NCBI GenBank assembly: GCA_030068145.1
Contig: JAPJBO010000115.1
Location: forward strand, 306,912-370,911
DNA length: 64,000 nt
Direction: 5' to 3'
From: Diplonema papillatum
Taxonomy: Eukaryota; Euglenozoa; Diplonemea; Diplonemida; Diplonemidae
Part shown: positions 10,346 to 20,817 of the stretch, one piece after another
How positions within the stretch are numbered: position 1 is the first letter of the stretch
Layout of the letters: every line of letters begins with the position of its first letter
Program-made: the position numbers and the translations under genes
The notes under the pieces: model-generated
Told to the model about the DNA's origin: nothing
Database searches by the model: none
Seen by the model: only the letters and a program-made list of their open reading frames with translations

Positions 10346-11209
10346 TGCTCTGGGGGCCTCGGTATATACTTTGTGTGGATGATCAAGGCAAAGGTTTTTG
10401 AGTAAGGTGGGCGATTGGGCGAAGGCATATTTTTTGCATCGACCGGACGTCCGCCGCTGTGAGACTGGTGTGTGTTCAAAGCCGTTGCTCATCCACTAAA
10501 AGGGAACAGAAATCTCTTGCTGTCGTCGGGGGAAGACGAAATGTTAGTGCTATAAGCTAATTAAAAAGTTTTACTTTAGGTGGCTATAAGCTAAATAAAA
10601 AGTTAGCAGGTGGCTATTAGATAAAAAGCCCAATAAGATATATAAGAGGTATTTGAAAGTATGTCGGACATCGAAAAATATGTCGGACATATAAGGGAAT
10701 TTACCCAATAATAATACGACCGACAAGTTTGCTGCCCCAACCGTCCAGAGAAACGAAAGTAGCTTGCTCAGCGGACATTTCCAACGCCTTTTCTTGTCCG
10801 GACGGGCACTCTTTGGACCGAATTCTTGAGCCCTCTGCATCTGAGTATTGTGGCTGGACTTCGATACAGGAGAGTTCTGCCATGCGCAACCAGAGTTTGA
10901 ATAGAGCATCTACTTATCGGAAAGTAGGTCACGGTACTGTAGGTGCGAGATCGGGCAAACCTTGTGCGCTAGCTTCGTTTAACCGTGAATCTAATAATCA
11001 GGGCTTACCTACATTCTCGCTTTCATTTCACCAACCCTGTGACCAATATCTTCTTCACCGTTCCTGCCAACGCCACCTTTTCCGGGGCGAAAACAAGAAG
11101 AGAGTTGGTCGCCCGCGAACACGTCTTCCCGTCTTCAGGCTTCTAGAACGGACTTTTCGTTTCGATTCCACGGTTCTTCATGAAGAAGTGCTCGCCCTGA
11201 CAACAACGA
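10346..11209. other. Intergenic DNA, no recognisable gene
   Basis: The stretch includes a small direct repeat, GGCTATAAGCTAA...AAAAAGTT, near 10550-10620. No gene was recognised. Confidence 0.5.
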
Positions 11210-11350
11210 ACTTTTACTCTGCTCTCAAAACTGAGCAGTCATTGTCTCTCCCTTCGAAGTAACTCTACTCTGAAAACTGCGCACTCATTGTCTCTCCCTT
11301 CGAAGTAACTCTACTCTCGAAACTGAGCACTCATTGTCTCTCCTCGAAGA
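11210..11350. repeat. 46-bp tandem repeat, three units
   Basis: The landmark CATTGTCTCTCC recurs at 11240, 11286 and 11332, an exact 46-bp spacing. The units contain CGAAGTAACTCTACTCT and differ by a few substitutions. It is non-coding and lies about 450 bp upstream of the second SDR gene. Confidence 0.9.
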
Positions 11351-11602
11351 AGGCTGGATGATGCTGGCATCAAACACAAACGAGGGGGGCAGCTGTCCCG
11401 CGCAAGCGCCAACACGGATTTCCATCCCTGCTCTTGAAAACAAACAATTGCTATCTCCCAGGCGCGTTTAGACGAGAAGAGCCTCCGGACAGCATCTCGG
11501 ACAGGAGTTGACGGCGGGATGAATATCACGCTACACCGCGTTATACAAGGTTGCCGCAAGCATGCGCTGAAGTGCCTCATTTTCTTTGTATTATTGCCTA
11601 GG

Positions 11603-11647
11603 AATGCGGGAGTGGGACTCCCGCATTGCGGGAGTGCCACTCCCGCA
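11603..11647. other. Two back-to-back perfect hairpins upstream of SDR paralog 2
   Basis: AATGCGGGAGT-GGG-ACTCCCGCATT (11603-11627) is an 11-bp stem. It is followed at once by TGCGGGAGT-GCC-ACTCCCGCA (11627-11647), a 9-bp stem. Both stems carry the same sequence, so the block is also a tandem duplication of one palindrome. It lies about 150 bp before the SDR ATG and may be a promoter-proximal structure or a palindromic insertion. Confidence 0.85.
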
Positions 11648-11797
11648 CTTTTTCACTCCCAGAAGAGGTAGCGGGCTCTCAGCTCGCTGTTCGCAACAAC
11701 TGGCTTTCAAAAGCGAAGCCTATTTCATTCTCCATTCCTTCCCCCCCCCCCGCAAAAAGGTAAACCTGCGTTTAGAACAAAGAAAGAAGTCGAGTCC

Positions 11798-13024
11798 ATG
11801 TCGTGCATCATCAACTGCTTCCGGAGCGAGAAAAGCGTGCTGGAAGGCACGTACCGGGGGAAGACGGTGGTGATAACCGGGGCCGGGCGGGGGATCGGAC
11901 GGGAGCTCGCCATCGTGCTGGCGCAGAGTGGGGTGAAGACGCTGATCCTGGGCTCGCGGTCTGAACAGCCGCTGGCAGAAGCTGCCGGGCTCTGCAAGAA
12001 GGCAGCCACGCACCCGGAGTTCACCGTTTGTTTCCAGGCGCTCGACGTGTGCGACGTCGCGGCCGTCGAGCAATGGAAGAATGACTACGTCGCTTCCCAC
12101 GCGAGCGACACACGGGTCCACTTCGTGATCTCAAACGCGGGTGCCAGTGGTGGTGCGGGTCTGCTGAACACGTCGCCTGAACTGTACACCGAACTCTTCG
12201 ACACGAACTTCACGTCCGTGCTACACACGCTGCGCGCATGGCTTCCATTGGTCACGGCGGTGCCGAAGTCCGAGCAATGCGGGATCATCAACGTGTCGAG
12301 CGTCCTCGGCCTCTACGCATCCATGTTCGCCGGCCCGCCGCTGCAGCAGCCGTACGTTACCGCGAAGTACGCAGTCAGGGGGTTGACCGAGAATTTGATC
12401 CTCGAGATGGATGTGAAGAAGTGTTCGAACATCGGTGTTACCGGGGTGTACCCCGGGCACATCGGCACTAACATCGCGGCCAGCACGAGATCCGACGTAA
12501 AGAGGAAGGAAGCTGCAGCCAAGGCCGCAGGCGGAGAGCAGCAGAAGCCGCGGAGGGGTGCGAGCCCGACCGCGTTGCGGGTGCTGCGGTTCCTGGGGTA
12601 CGACGTGTCGCGGGACGCGAGCAAGGTGGAGGTCGACAAGCTGTTCGCCCAGGCGTTCAACGACTACGCGCCGACCACCGCCGAAGAGTGCGCGCGCGAG
12701 ATGCTGGTCGGCGCCGCGCAGAAGCGGCGGCGCCTCGTCATCGGCTTCGACGCGAAAGTCATCGACTTCTGCTCCCGCGTCGCGCCCGACGCCTCGTACA
12801 ACCCAGCCGTCTACAAGAGCCTCGCGCTGCTGTGCGCAGTCCGTCCGCTATACGTGCACTTCATCTACCGGAAGCGCGTCGTCTTCTACCCGCTGTTGTG
12901 CCTCTGGGCGGCATTGACCGCTGTCGCTATGAAGACGGTTGCCCCGTCGGCCTGCGCGACGCTGGCGCAGTTGGCCGGCGACTTCGTTTCAAAGGTCGGT
13001 TCGGCTTTGCCCATCCGGGCCTGA
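11798..13024 (+). CDS. Short-chain dehydrogenase/reductase, membrane-anchored, paralog 2
   Basis: The protein has 408 aa from ATG 11798. It has the same organisation as the gene at 6866: TGAGRGIG loop, NAG, YVTAK active site and the RRRLVIGFDAKVID block. The hydrophobic C-terminal stretches are diverged (around LALLCAVRPLY and LLCLWAALTAV). Identity is very high over roughly the first 350 bp of coding sequence, beginning a few bases before the ATG. It drops in the Lys-rich insert and C-terminus, where lengths differ by three residues. Both copies keep the catalytic residues and look functional. No introns are seen. The gap of about 3.7 kb between the copies contains later insertions (RT fragment, families A and G). 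Confidence 0.9.
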   Translation: MSCIINCFRSEKSVLEGTYRGKTVVITGAGRGIGRELAIVLAQSGVKTLILGSRSEQPLAEAAGLCKKAATHPEFTVCFQALDVCDVAAVEQWKNDYVASHASDTRVHFVISNAGASGGAGLLNTSPELYTELFDTNFTSVLHTLRAWLPLVTAVPKSEQCGIINVSSVLGLYASMFAGPPLQQPYVTAKYAVRGLTENLILEMDVKKCSNIGVTGVYPGHIGTNIAASTRSDVKRKEAAAKAAGGEQQKPRRGASPTALRVLRFLGYDVSRDASKVEVDKLFAQAFNDYAPTTAEECAREMLVGAAQKRRRLVIGFDAKVIDFCSRVAPDASYNPAVYKSLALLCAVRPLYVHFIYRKRVVFYPLLCLWAALTAVAMKTVAPSACATLAQLAGDFVSKVGSALPIRA

Positions 13025-15478
13025 GAGCTCCGACTTCAAGCGGGGGGGAGGGTGAACCTCGAGAGCCGACTTGCGGGGTCCGAGTGATCGCTCCAGAGAT
13101 AGAGAGATCCCACCGAAGGGTGTCGGTTCACCTTGTCAGCAGGACTAGGGTGGACATGGAAGTTGGCATCCGATAGTGAGTGTGGAACAAGTCACCTGCC
13201 GAATGCACTTGGTTCCGGAACTGGATGCTGCTCAAGAGTGCATGCTAATCCATGTGGTTCATGTACTTAAAATAACTCAATGCTCAAGTGATTTACCCGT
13301 GGTTGGCCGCGTACTGGTGTGTGCGAGGTCCGTGCCGTCGTTCGCGTAAGCCTCGAAAGGTCATCACCCTTGCAAGTCTCTCAAAATCTCGCATTCGCGA
13401 TGGACTTCGCGATCGCGTTTTCAAACGAACGCAGAAGGACGTCGTACCCGCCGTAATACGGTCAACGAAGTTGTGTGTCCGAACCTGTTAGGCTTTCGAC
13501 TCGCCGCATGCCCACCCAGACCGCGTCGCACTAGACTGGCCGATTCGACTGGACGACTCAGGTCATAGCAAGCGGAGCAGTGAGGGGCAGAAAACACCGG
13601 AAAATGACACAAGACTTCCCTTCACAACAAAACTACGCACTTCTTTCGGCCTTTCGAGAAACGAGCGCAGCTTCACGAAAACCGTTGCGCATACGACAGT
13701 TGAGAAGCGTTGCGTGACCCACAGGGTTGTCGCCCTTCATACCCCCTCCAAGCCAGAACAAAAAAAGAAGAATACTACGCACCAAACCCACCACCCACCC
13801 CAACCCGGGCTTCCTTTTTACCCCTGCAAACCCGTGAATAGGTGCTACGGGAGTATCTGGCAACCGCTGCTTAACAGTGCATGCTAATCCATGTGGTTCG
13901 TGTACTTCAAAGAACTCAATGCTTAACAGTGCTCACGTGGGCGGTGTCTTCGGACAGCACCTCGTGATGTTCGCATCACAAAACAAAGAAGACAGTGAAA
14001 TGGTCGTTACCTGGTCGGGTTTCGCTCGCGACCGTTTCCTGAACAATCCTTCACTAAATCCGCGGTTAAATAACCTGGCCTCAGTGGTGCAAGCACCACG
14101 CGCTCTTCAAACCCAAGAAACATTTTCCCCCGAAAGCAAACCCCAAACAGAGTCGTCCTCCCAGTCGGACTTCGTTCTTGAGGTGGCCCGTCTTGTCTGA
14201 AGAATGCCCTCTGCTCAACTGGCAGCGTGAAACGAGGGTGCTGCACGAGTTCTTCGTCGGCCCTTTTTCTCGCTCTGTGGCAGAGTAATTCTTAGCACCT
14301 ACGCTTCGCCGTGTGGAGGACGTCGCTATATTTTGCCTCGAAAAATGAAGCTTCAGCCCCCGCGCAGCGGGAAAACAGGGGGAGTGGTTCTGCAAGTCCT
14401 TAAGGAAAACCATCAGCAACCCAAGCCGGGGGTCGCCAGGAACCCAAAACTCGAAACCTACCACCCTCAGGTGGGCCATGAAGCGCTCCGGAAATGCAGG
14501 AAAAGTGGTCGGACGCTCGTTTAGGCTGAAAGTATGGCTGCAGAATGCGAAAACAGGGCAAAGTCACCTCCACAACGCCTTGCCCGGATTTCTAAGTGAT
14601 CGCTCAGAAACGGTTGTAGGGCCTTCTCCCCGAGACGGACTTGCCTGTGCTCTGATAGCATGGGCGGTCTTGGCGGTGACGTACGCACAGCCGCATGCCA
14701 AACCAGAGTCCTCTCTACACTCATGTTCCGAGCAATATTTTCCCCCGTGTATACGGTCGACTCCTTTTGCGGGGCGATCTGAAACCGGCGAGAACGCGAT
14801 CTTGTAACCAGGAGGAGGGCAGGCACTAACAGTCTTGCCCGCTTGCTCTACATTGTACTGTGAACGCCTCATAATACCCAAGGCACACAGCGTGTTTTGG
14901 TGGTTGATCCGTAGTTTTGAACCGAATCAAGACCGCCCCTCCCCTACTTGTTAGAAAATACGAAGCAAAAAAAAAAAAAAAAAAAAAAAGCCGACCGCTT
15001 AGCACACAAGAAGCGGCCTAATAAAAAACGCTGTCCTTTGTGCCAAGAGCGGCGACCCGACCGTTCTCGTGGATCGGCACCTATTTCGAGGCTTGCTTAC
15101 TATTTGCATCGTTCAACCCCTCCGTACCCGGCTGACAATGCAAGTGATAAAACGCAGGGGAGGGGTGGCAACGGTGCTCAGTGGGCCCACGCTGCCTCCG
15201 TCCCTTCGTTGATTGCCGGGGATCAGCTAGTGTTCTCCTCTCCTCCCAGCTCGCCCTCCTTCCAGTTACAGTTCTACATGTTTGCGCTGGCAAACCTACT
15301 GCAGCCACGATGGTTCTTTTTTACCACACAACAAAAAAAAAAAAAAAAAAAAAAAAACACATTCCGCATTTTTTCTCTTCTGATCCGGCGATGCACTGAA
15401 GCGTGCTGCACGGGTGCCGGATGCAAAATGAGACGAGCCACGTCTGTTTTTCCCACGCCCTCCGTGGCATGGGTGGGG
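13025..15478. other. Intergenic DNA with family E copies and poly-A tracts
   Basis: Family E copies sit at about 13225-13320 and 13860-13960. Long A runs occur at 14967-14989 and 15333-15357. A family F fragment (GTGTTTTGGTGGTTGATC) is near 14893. No protein-coding gene was recognised. Confidence 0.6.
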
Positions 15479-15773
15479 CCTGGCTGTGACAGCCGCCTGG
15501 CGAAACCACGCCCACATCGCTGTCCCTCGGCAGACACTCAGGTTCCGCGCTGATGACGGTCATGTGTCCGTGGCTTAAAGGACCGAAACACGGTGCAGTT
15601 AGGACCCATGTGGAGTCGGGCATAAGCCTGGCTGTGACAGCCGCCTGGCGAAACCACGCCCACATCGCTGTCCTTCTGTAGACACTCAGGTTCCGCGCTG
15701 ATGACGGTCATGTGTCCGTGGCTTCAAGACCGAAACACGGTGCAGTTAGGACCCATGTGGAGTCGGGCATAAC
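15479..15773. repeat. 148-bp tandem duplication carrying family B
   Basis: CCTGGCTGTGACAGCC begins at 15479 and again at 15627. Each unit contains GCGAAACCACGCCCACATCG and a complete family B block, and ends with GGAGTCGGGCATAA. The two units differ at only a few positions, so the duplication is recent. Confidence 0.92.
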
Positions 15774-15864
15774 CCGCTATCTTGTAGCTATCCTGGACGA
15801 CGGCTCGAATCCCACAGATGACACTTTCCAGGCGTTCGGAGATGGACTCCCGGAAGAAACTCCT

Positions 15865-16303
15865 AGTCCACAGGAAGAAATCGGGTGGCACAAGGAACCC
15901 CCGACCTAGTTTACCGGAACGTAACCAATCGTGAAGGATGCGCAGGCTCCGCCGTAACAAAACAAAAAAACAATCCTGAGGGAAACCTCAGAGTGAACCG
16001 GTTACTTGATGGTTAGTCCACAGGAAGAAATCGGGTGGCACAAGGAACCCCCGACCTAGTTTACCGGGACATAACCAATCGTGAAGGATGCGCAGCCTCC
16101 GCCGTAACAAAACAAAGCAACAATTCTGAGGGAAACCTCAGAGTGAACCGGTTACTAGATGGTTAGTACAGGAAGAAATCGGGTGGCACAAGGAACCCCC
16201 GACCTAATTTACCGGAACGTAACCAATCGTGAAGGATGCGCAAACAAAGCAAAAAAAACAATCCTGAGGGAAACCTCAGAGTGAACCAGATGGTTCGATG
16301 AGG
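15865..16303. repeat. About 150-bp tandem array, three units, each with a GAAA-capped hairpin
   Basis: Units start at 15865, 16015 and 16165 and share GGAAGAAATCGGGTGGCACA and CCGACCTA.TTTACCGG. Each contains the perfect stem-loop CTGAGG-GAAA-CCTCAG (15976-15991, 16126-16141, 16264-16279), a 6-bp stem closed by a GNRA tetraloop. A second possible pairing, TCGGG with CCCGA, is also conserved. The last unit is slightly shorter and runs into the first coding region of the zinc-knuckle gene. Confidence 0.9.
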
Positions 16304-16407
16304 CGTTCGCGCCTATACCCGGCCCCGCCAATGACACCGTCACCAAGGAAAGCATCGACGCCAGGGAAACGAAGACGAGGAATGACGATCCGCTAACGGA
16401 AGACAAA

Positions 16408-17976
16408 ATGTTCAGCGCCGAAAGCGAAGGCAGGGATCGCAGAAGCATGCACACCGGCGAGGAAAGGACGCGAAAGCGACCGCGCGAAGACGACGATCCG
16501 AATGAGTGCCAAGCCCCTTCACCACGACACGGTACGAATCGAAGAGGTAGGCTACCTAGCGACTAATGCCGGCCATCGCTAAAGACACTCTGCACTATGC
16601 AAACCTCAACTACACCCAGCTTCGACGAGCGATTTGCACGCCAACAACCGCAACGGACCTCCGCCAGGGGGGCCCCCGGCTTTCGTCGGGCGGGAACAGA
16701 AAAAAGGGGGGAAAAAAAAAATGGGCGGCGAAGGAAAAGATGAGCGGGTCTGCTACAACTGCAAGAAGCCGGGCCACTTCGCCCGCGAGTGCCCGGACAT
16801 CCCGGCCGAGAAGCGGGTGCGGCGCGGGCCGAGCGACCGGAGCAGCATCCTCGGCCCGCCCGTCCTGGGCGACGAGAAGGGCGTGCGCCTGTCGATGGTC
16901 GCCGGCCGGTGCTACCGGCTGCCGACGCGCGAGGTGGCGGCGGTCGAAGAAGTCGAGCTCTCCAGCGAGGCGGCGGACCTCGACGTGAAGTACGATCCCG
17001 GGACTGGACAGTACAGCCTCCGCATGCGTGAGGTCTGGCCCCTCTCCTTTTTTATTTGTGTAAGCACCTGCTTTGTAGGAAATGCTTGAGGAGACAGCCA
17101 GTTGCGATAGATCAAAGGACTGTAGCCCACACGAAACACAAATAAATCTGGGTTTAGTGGCGGGCGTAAGCGTTCAACAAAAAAGACCCACTTTGTACTT
17201 GTATTGTTTTCTCCCCTCTAGCCTCCTTCGAAGTAAGTTTAAGGCAGCCTCTCGAGTATTTCTTTGTATAAGCACCTGCTTTGTAGGAAATGCTTGAGGA
17301 GACAGCCAGTTGCGATAGATCAAAGGAGGTAAATGTGCTGTAGCCCACACGAAACACAGGTAAATCTGAGTTTAGTCGGGCGTAAGCGTTCAACAAAAAA
17401 GATGCTATTGGGTGTCATGGGGGGGTCTTCACGTGGCGACACTGTTGACCGCACCTTAATTGAGTCGCGGTCGCCTATCCCCCAACCGCCAGCATCATGT
17501 ACTTGATGCGACGCGGAACAAGTGCTGACAGCACCGCCCGGCGAATAGAGGGCCACCGATGTGGCAAATCGACCGGTCGGGGGGTGCATAGGGGGCGGTC
17601 TGTAGCCAATGGCCTGATGGCTGAGTGCACCCCTAAGCAGGGCTGCATCCTCCGTGTTGTGTATAAGGCTTCGTGGGGGTCTGGTCAACCACCTCATCAC
17701 AACAGGCGCAAACTTTTCTCGACAGTGATTGGACAGTCGGGATGCCGGGGGCGGGTCTCCATGAGGAAGAGAAAAGTAAAGCCAGACCTGCCCCCTGCGC
17801 CTGCTGTCCGGCTGTGCTTCGGCAGACGACACATACTTTTAGGGGAAAAAGGAAGTGCGCCGAATCATAATTCCTCGTCATCAAACTCCACATCGGACGT
17901 GAAGGGCGCACCGGAGACAAACAGTGCGCGGGGCAAGAAGCGACCGAAGCATGACACGACGCGTGCAAAGAGGTAG
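16408..17976 (+). CDS. CCHC zinc-knuckle nucleic-acid-binding protein, spliced (exons 16408-16546, 16620-17027, 17843-17976)
   Basis: The proposed splicing gives 226 aa in one frame. Intron 1 is 16547-16619 (GTAGGC...CACCCAG, 73 bp). Intron 2 is 17028-17842 (GTGAGG...ACTTTTAG, 815 bp). Residues 47-75 are Gly/Pro/Lys-rich, followed by one zinc knuckle CYNCKKPGHFARECPD (C-x2-C-x4-H-x4-C), typical of single-stranded RNA/DNA binders. An unrecognised conserved-looking stretch then follows up to QYSLRM. The C-terminus has a Ser/Asn run and a basic end with RGKKRPKHD, a plausible nuclear localisation signal. The frame is open upstream of the ATG as far as 16285, so a further 5' exon is possible. Intron 2 holds two tandem family A copies. 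The splice sites are inferred from phase and consensus and have no transcript support. Confidence 0.7.
17048..17402 (-). repeat. Family A repeats, copies 3 and 4, joined head-to-tail in an intron
   Basis: A nearly complete unit (17048-17261) is followed directly by a second, 5'-truncated one (17262-17402). At the junction the start AATACTCGAG of one unit meets the end GCAGGTGCTTATACAAA of the next. Both lie in the second intron of the zinc-knuckle gene, antisense to it. Confidence 0.85.
17655..17815. repeat. Family I repeat (copy also at about 24838-25000)
   Basis: Shared blocks are GTGATTGGACAGTCGGGAT, GCCGGGGGCGGGTC and GACCTGCCCCCTGCGCCTGC, in the same order in both copies. This copy ends just before the 3' exon of the zinc-knuckle gene. 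The repeat is non-coding. Confidence 0.8.
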
Positions 17977-18509
17977 TCTGTAGCGGCTTGTGCAGTCTAT
18001 CGACACAGATTGTTGCTGCATAACAAGTTCAAACTACTACTACTGTAGATGCAATTGGTCAAGAACAAAAGCTGATCGAAGCAGCAGCATGCTTTCCTCG
18101 CTCCCGTTAGGTGAAGTAAACAGGTCTGAAGGAATGCGCACGAACGAACATTGTGGGTGTACTGTGCAGGCTAAAAAGACGTAAGCGCACACCTTCAACA
18201 TAAGAAGAGCGTGTTCTGGTGAGTGATCAGTGTTCTGAACTTACCGGCACTCACACAAAACGAGATAATCGGCTCTAGCCTCTACTGAAGGCGCCCGGTG
18301 CGTGTTTCGACGGCGGCTAAGCAGGAGTAGAAACAAGTACTCACCACTACAAACGGGTTTTTTGTTGAAACGCCCGCTCTACGGCTGTACCCAGAACAGC
18401 CTTCTGGAAAAAACTCCTCTCCGATCAGCAACGGGCGGCCGGCTTCTACCCAAGCACGTGCTATTATAAGCGAAAGGTGAATCCTACCCGCATTACCAAT
18501 TCCACACAG
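17977..18509. other. Gene-poor stretch, probable 5' intron and upstream region of the ASCC1-like gene
   Basis: A family F fragment lies at 18150-18260. The next exon begins at an acceptor-like ACACAG at 18509, so an upstream exon should lie in this stretch or before it. No N-terminal exon could be assigned with confidence. Confidence 0.45.
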
Positions 18510-19394
18510 GTGCGACCGGAGTACTACAAATTCTTGATCGGATCCAAAGCAATGACGCTGCAGCAGTTGGAGAAGGAGACCGGCGCGTCTATCACGATAC
18601 CGAAGACGAAGAAGGAAGAGGAAGAGGTCGGAGTAGTCCTAAGGGGACTGAACGAGCGAGCGATAGTCGACGCGAAGCAGCGCATCGACTATATCGTGGA
18701 GAGGTCTCGGGACAAAATACCGTACACGCACTTCGTGAGCGTTCCCCTCGACATGGACACCCTCTCCCCCCGCGTGTCCGATCTGATCGCGAAACTGCAG
18801 CGGTACGTCACCCCCGAGACGAGAATACACTCCTCCGTCTTCCAGCTGCCCGAAAAGCTGCACTTGACCTTTCTCATGCTCCGCTTGTACACCGACGAAG
18901 ACATCAAAAGCGCGGTCAACACGCTGCGAACGTGCTCCAAGGGGCTATTCGAGCTCTTTAATAAAACCGATCGGGTGCATGTGAAAGGCATTCGTTGCAT
19001 GAATGACGACCCGTCCCAGGTAAACGTGGCGTTCCTCGGCATCGAGAAGGGGGAGGGCCAGCAAAAGGTCCTAGATCTCATCGACCTGGTGTCGAAGGAG
19101 TTCATCCTTTCTCGGCTGTGCACGAGCAAGGAAGTCGAAGGGAACCGAAGGTTGCACGCCACCATCATGAACTCGAAGTGGCGGAAGGAGGCGGGCGAAG
19201 AGCCAGAGGAAGAGGACGAGGACCTGCGGGCGAAAAAGATGGCAAGGGTGCCCTTTGACCTCTCCGGCATCCTCGAAGACTTCGAAGACGTCGACCTGGG
19301 CGAACACAAGCTTATGCGGCTCGAACTGTCGGCCATGGCAGAACGGGGGGAGACTGGGTACTACGAGGCAGTGCACAGCATTGCTTTTCCGTGA
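18510..19394 (+). CDS. ASCC1-like protein: KH domain plus AKAP7-type 2H phosphoesterase domain (N-terminus unresolved)
   Basis: An open exon of 294 codons follows an acceptor TTCCACACAG. The open frame can be extended a few codons upstream without an ATG, so the true start is in an unseen exon. The first 65 residues are a KH RNA-binding domain (YYKFLIGSKAMTLQQLEKETG, with the I-G-x-x-G motif present as IGSKA). Residues about 75-290 are an AKAP7-like 2'-5' ligase/2H phosphoesterase domain with its two HxT motifs, LHLTF and LHATI. This architecture is that of ASCC1, a subunit of the ASC-1 complex that works with the ASCC3 helicase in alkylation repair, ribosome quality control and transcription; that role is from the family, not shown here. 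An acidic patch is seen near the C-terminus (EEPEEEDEDL). No other introns are seen. Confidence 0.85.
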   Translation: MRPEYYKFLIGSKAMTLQQLEKETGASITIPKTKKEEEEVGVVLRGLNERAIVDAKQRIDYIVERSRDKIPYTHFVSVPLDMDTLSPRVSDLIAKLQRYVTPETRIHSSVFQLPEKLHLTFLMLRLYTDEDIKSAVNTLRTCSKGLFELFNKTDRVHVKGIRCMNDDPSQVNVAFLGIEKGEGQQKVLDLIDLVSKEFILSRLCTSKEVEGNRRLHATIMNSKWRKEAGEEPEEEDEDLRAKKMARVPFDLSGILEDFEDVDLGEHKLMRLELSAMAERGETGYYEAVHSIAFP

Positions 19395-20421
19395 CGGCAG
19401 CGGCAGGGACTGTTTTTTTTGTGTTAACAATGCATTGTTGGTACTAAGAATTAGTAGTTGGCAGCGTACTACATGAAACTTACCAAAGCAGGTGAGTTCC
19501 GCCAGTGCGCACAAACAAAAGAAAGTGCCATACTAATTTTTTTTCAGTACGAACAATCTTGCGGGTTGCCCTTCAATGTATTGCGCAGGCTAAAAGACGT
19601 AGGCAGCGTGTTTTGGATCAGAATTCCTCACCTGAAAAATATGACACCCGTGTTGTGTCCAAGGCTGCCAGGATATCCACCAGCAGCAAAAGGGCAAAGG
19701 TGCTCGTCCTCTAGGCCCACGCCTCGTTCCGCATCCACCCGCAAAGACCTGTTTGGACTTGGATTCAAGGATGGCCTTTGTGCCTTCATCTGCGACGTGG
19801 CGCCGGGCGATTGACGGTTGTCCTGGTCTGCCAGAGCGCGTTGTGCTGCTACGTCTACGTGCCAGTGTGAGCAAGCGAAATGCTAGGTGCGACTGGCCTC
19901 CGTTAGCGCGTGTGATTGACCGCTGCGCGCGGAAGCCCGTCCAGACGCTATATCTCTTCCTCCACATTCGGGCCTCCTCCTTGCCTACGCGGGCCTCCGC
20001 TAAAAGCTGCGTACCGTTTGCCTTCGTGTCTGAGAGTGGACGAGTCCACAAAAGGTCGCTGGATACACGACATGAAATAAGACGTTGGTACATGGCTGCG
20101 TCAATGTACTAACTTGCGTTGCCCTACAATGTATCGGCTAAAAAAACGAAGAGGGCAACAGCTGCTGGGACGCACAAACAATGCGAAGCACCCGTCTTCG
20201 TAGAGTTGAAGTTTGCTTGAGATTTTGGGGGGTTTGAGAGAAGAATACAGCGCGACCACACGGAGACAAAACGAGGGAGTCGTAGCAACACCCAAGAACA
20301 CCGAGATGCGAATCATTGGCATAGCAGTGATGTGGTCGAAAAGGCTTCTGCAAGTTATCCCAGTACAGCGGTCGCTTGCTTTGTGAAATTTCACAGTAAA
20401 AAGCCGCTTTGACTGTTTGCC
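19395..20421. other. Intergenic DNA, no recognisable gene
   Basis: A family F copy at about 19540-19640 carries CAATGTATTGCGCAGGCTAAAAGACGTAGG. Other family F copies are at 690-780, 18130-18260, 53555-53625 and 54975-55070 (antisense). Short open frames show no domains. Confidence 0.55.
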
Positions 20422-20738
20422 CCAGGGCTTACGCTCCGTTTTCGGTCTCAGAGAAAATACGTGTGGTCCACGTGTGGGCGCTTAAGGTTCGAGGGGAAAA
20501 AAAACCTTTCCCCTCATGTGCGACGGCAAAAAAAAAAAAGAAATAGCGTCGCTACTGGACTTGGGCGACACCTGGGCTGTGCGGCCTTGACCGCTAGTGG
20601 GCCTAGACTCCCCTGCATGTGGACCAATAAATCAAAATCCACATGTGGTACATGTGGATCCACACGTGGGGGAACAAAATCCAAAAAGAATTAACGTGTG
20701 GAAATCCACACGTTCCACACGTGGAGCGTAAGCCCTGG
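20422..20738. mobile_element. Complete MITE with 16-bp TIRs and 6-bp target-site duplication
   Basis: CCAGGGCTTACGCTCC at 20422-20437 is the exact reverse complement of GGAGCGTAAGCCCTGG at 20723-20738. TTTGCC directly precedes the left end and directly follows the right end, which is a 6-bp duplication. Inside, the two flanks carry clusters of CCACACGTGG / CCACATGTGG palindromes (about 20460-20480 and 20620-20725) that look like subterminal transposase-binding repeats. There is no coding capacity, so it is a non-autonomous DNA transposon of 317 bp. Confidence 0.92.
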
Positions 20739-20817
20739 TTTGCCCCCTCGCCATCGCCGTTACCTGTGTTCCTGCCTTCCAGACACGCTTCTTGGATACC
20801 ACCTACGACCAGGTCTA

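Noticed and set aside
15790..15812. Possible tRNA B box (GGCTCGAATCCC)
   Set aside because: No A box, anticodon stem or acceptor stem at the proper spacing; it sits in repeat DNA.
15479..16303. CRISPR-like array
   Set aside because: Whole 148- to 150-bp units repeat without constant short repeats and unique spacers, and the context is eukaryotic. They are ordinary tandem duplications.
17497..17842. Upstream extension of the zinc-knuckle 3' exon frame
   Set aside because: The frame stays open, but it crosses a family I repeat that is non-coding at 24.9 kb. The acceptor ACTTTTAG at 17842 gives a phase-consistent join.
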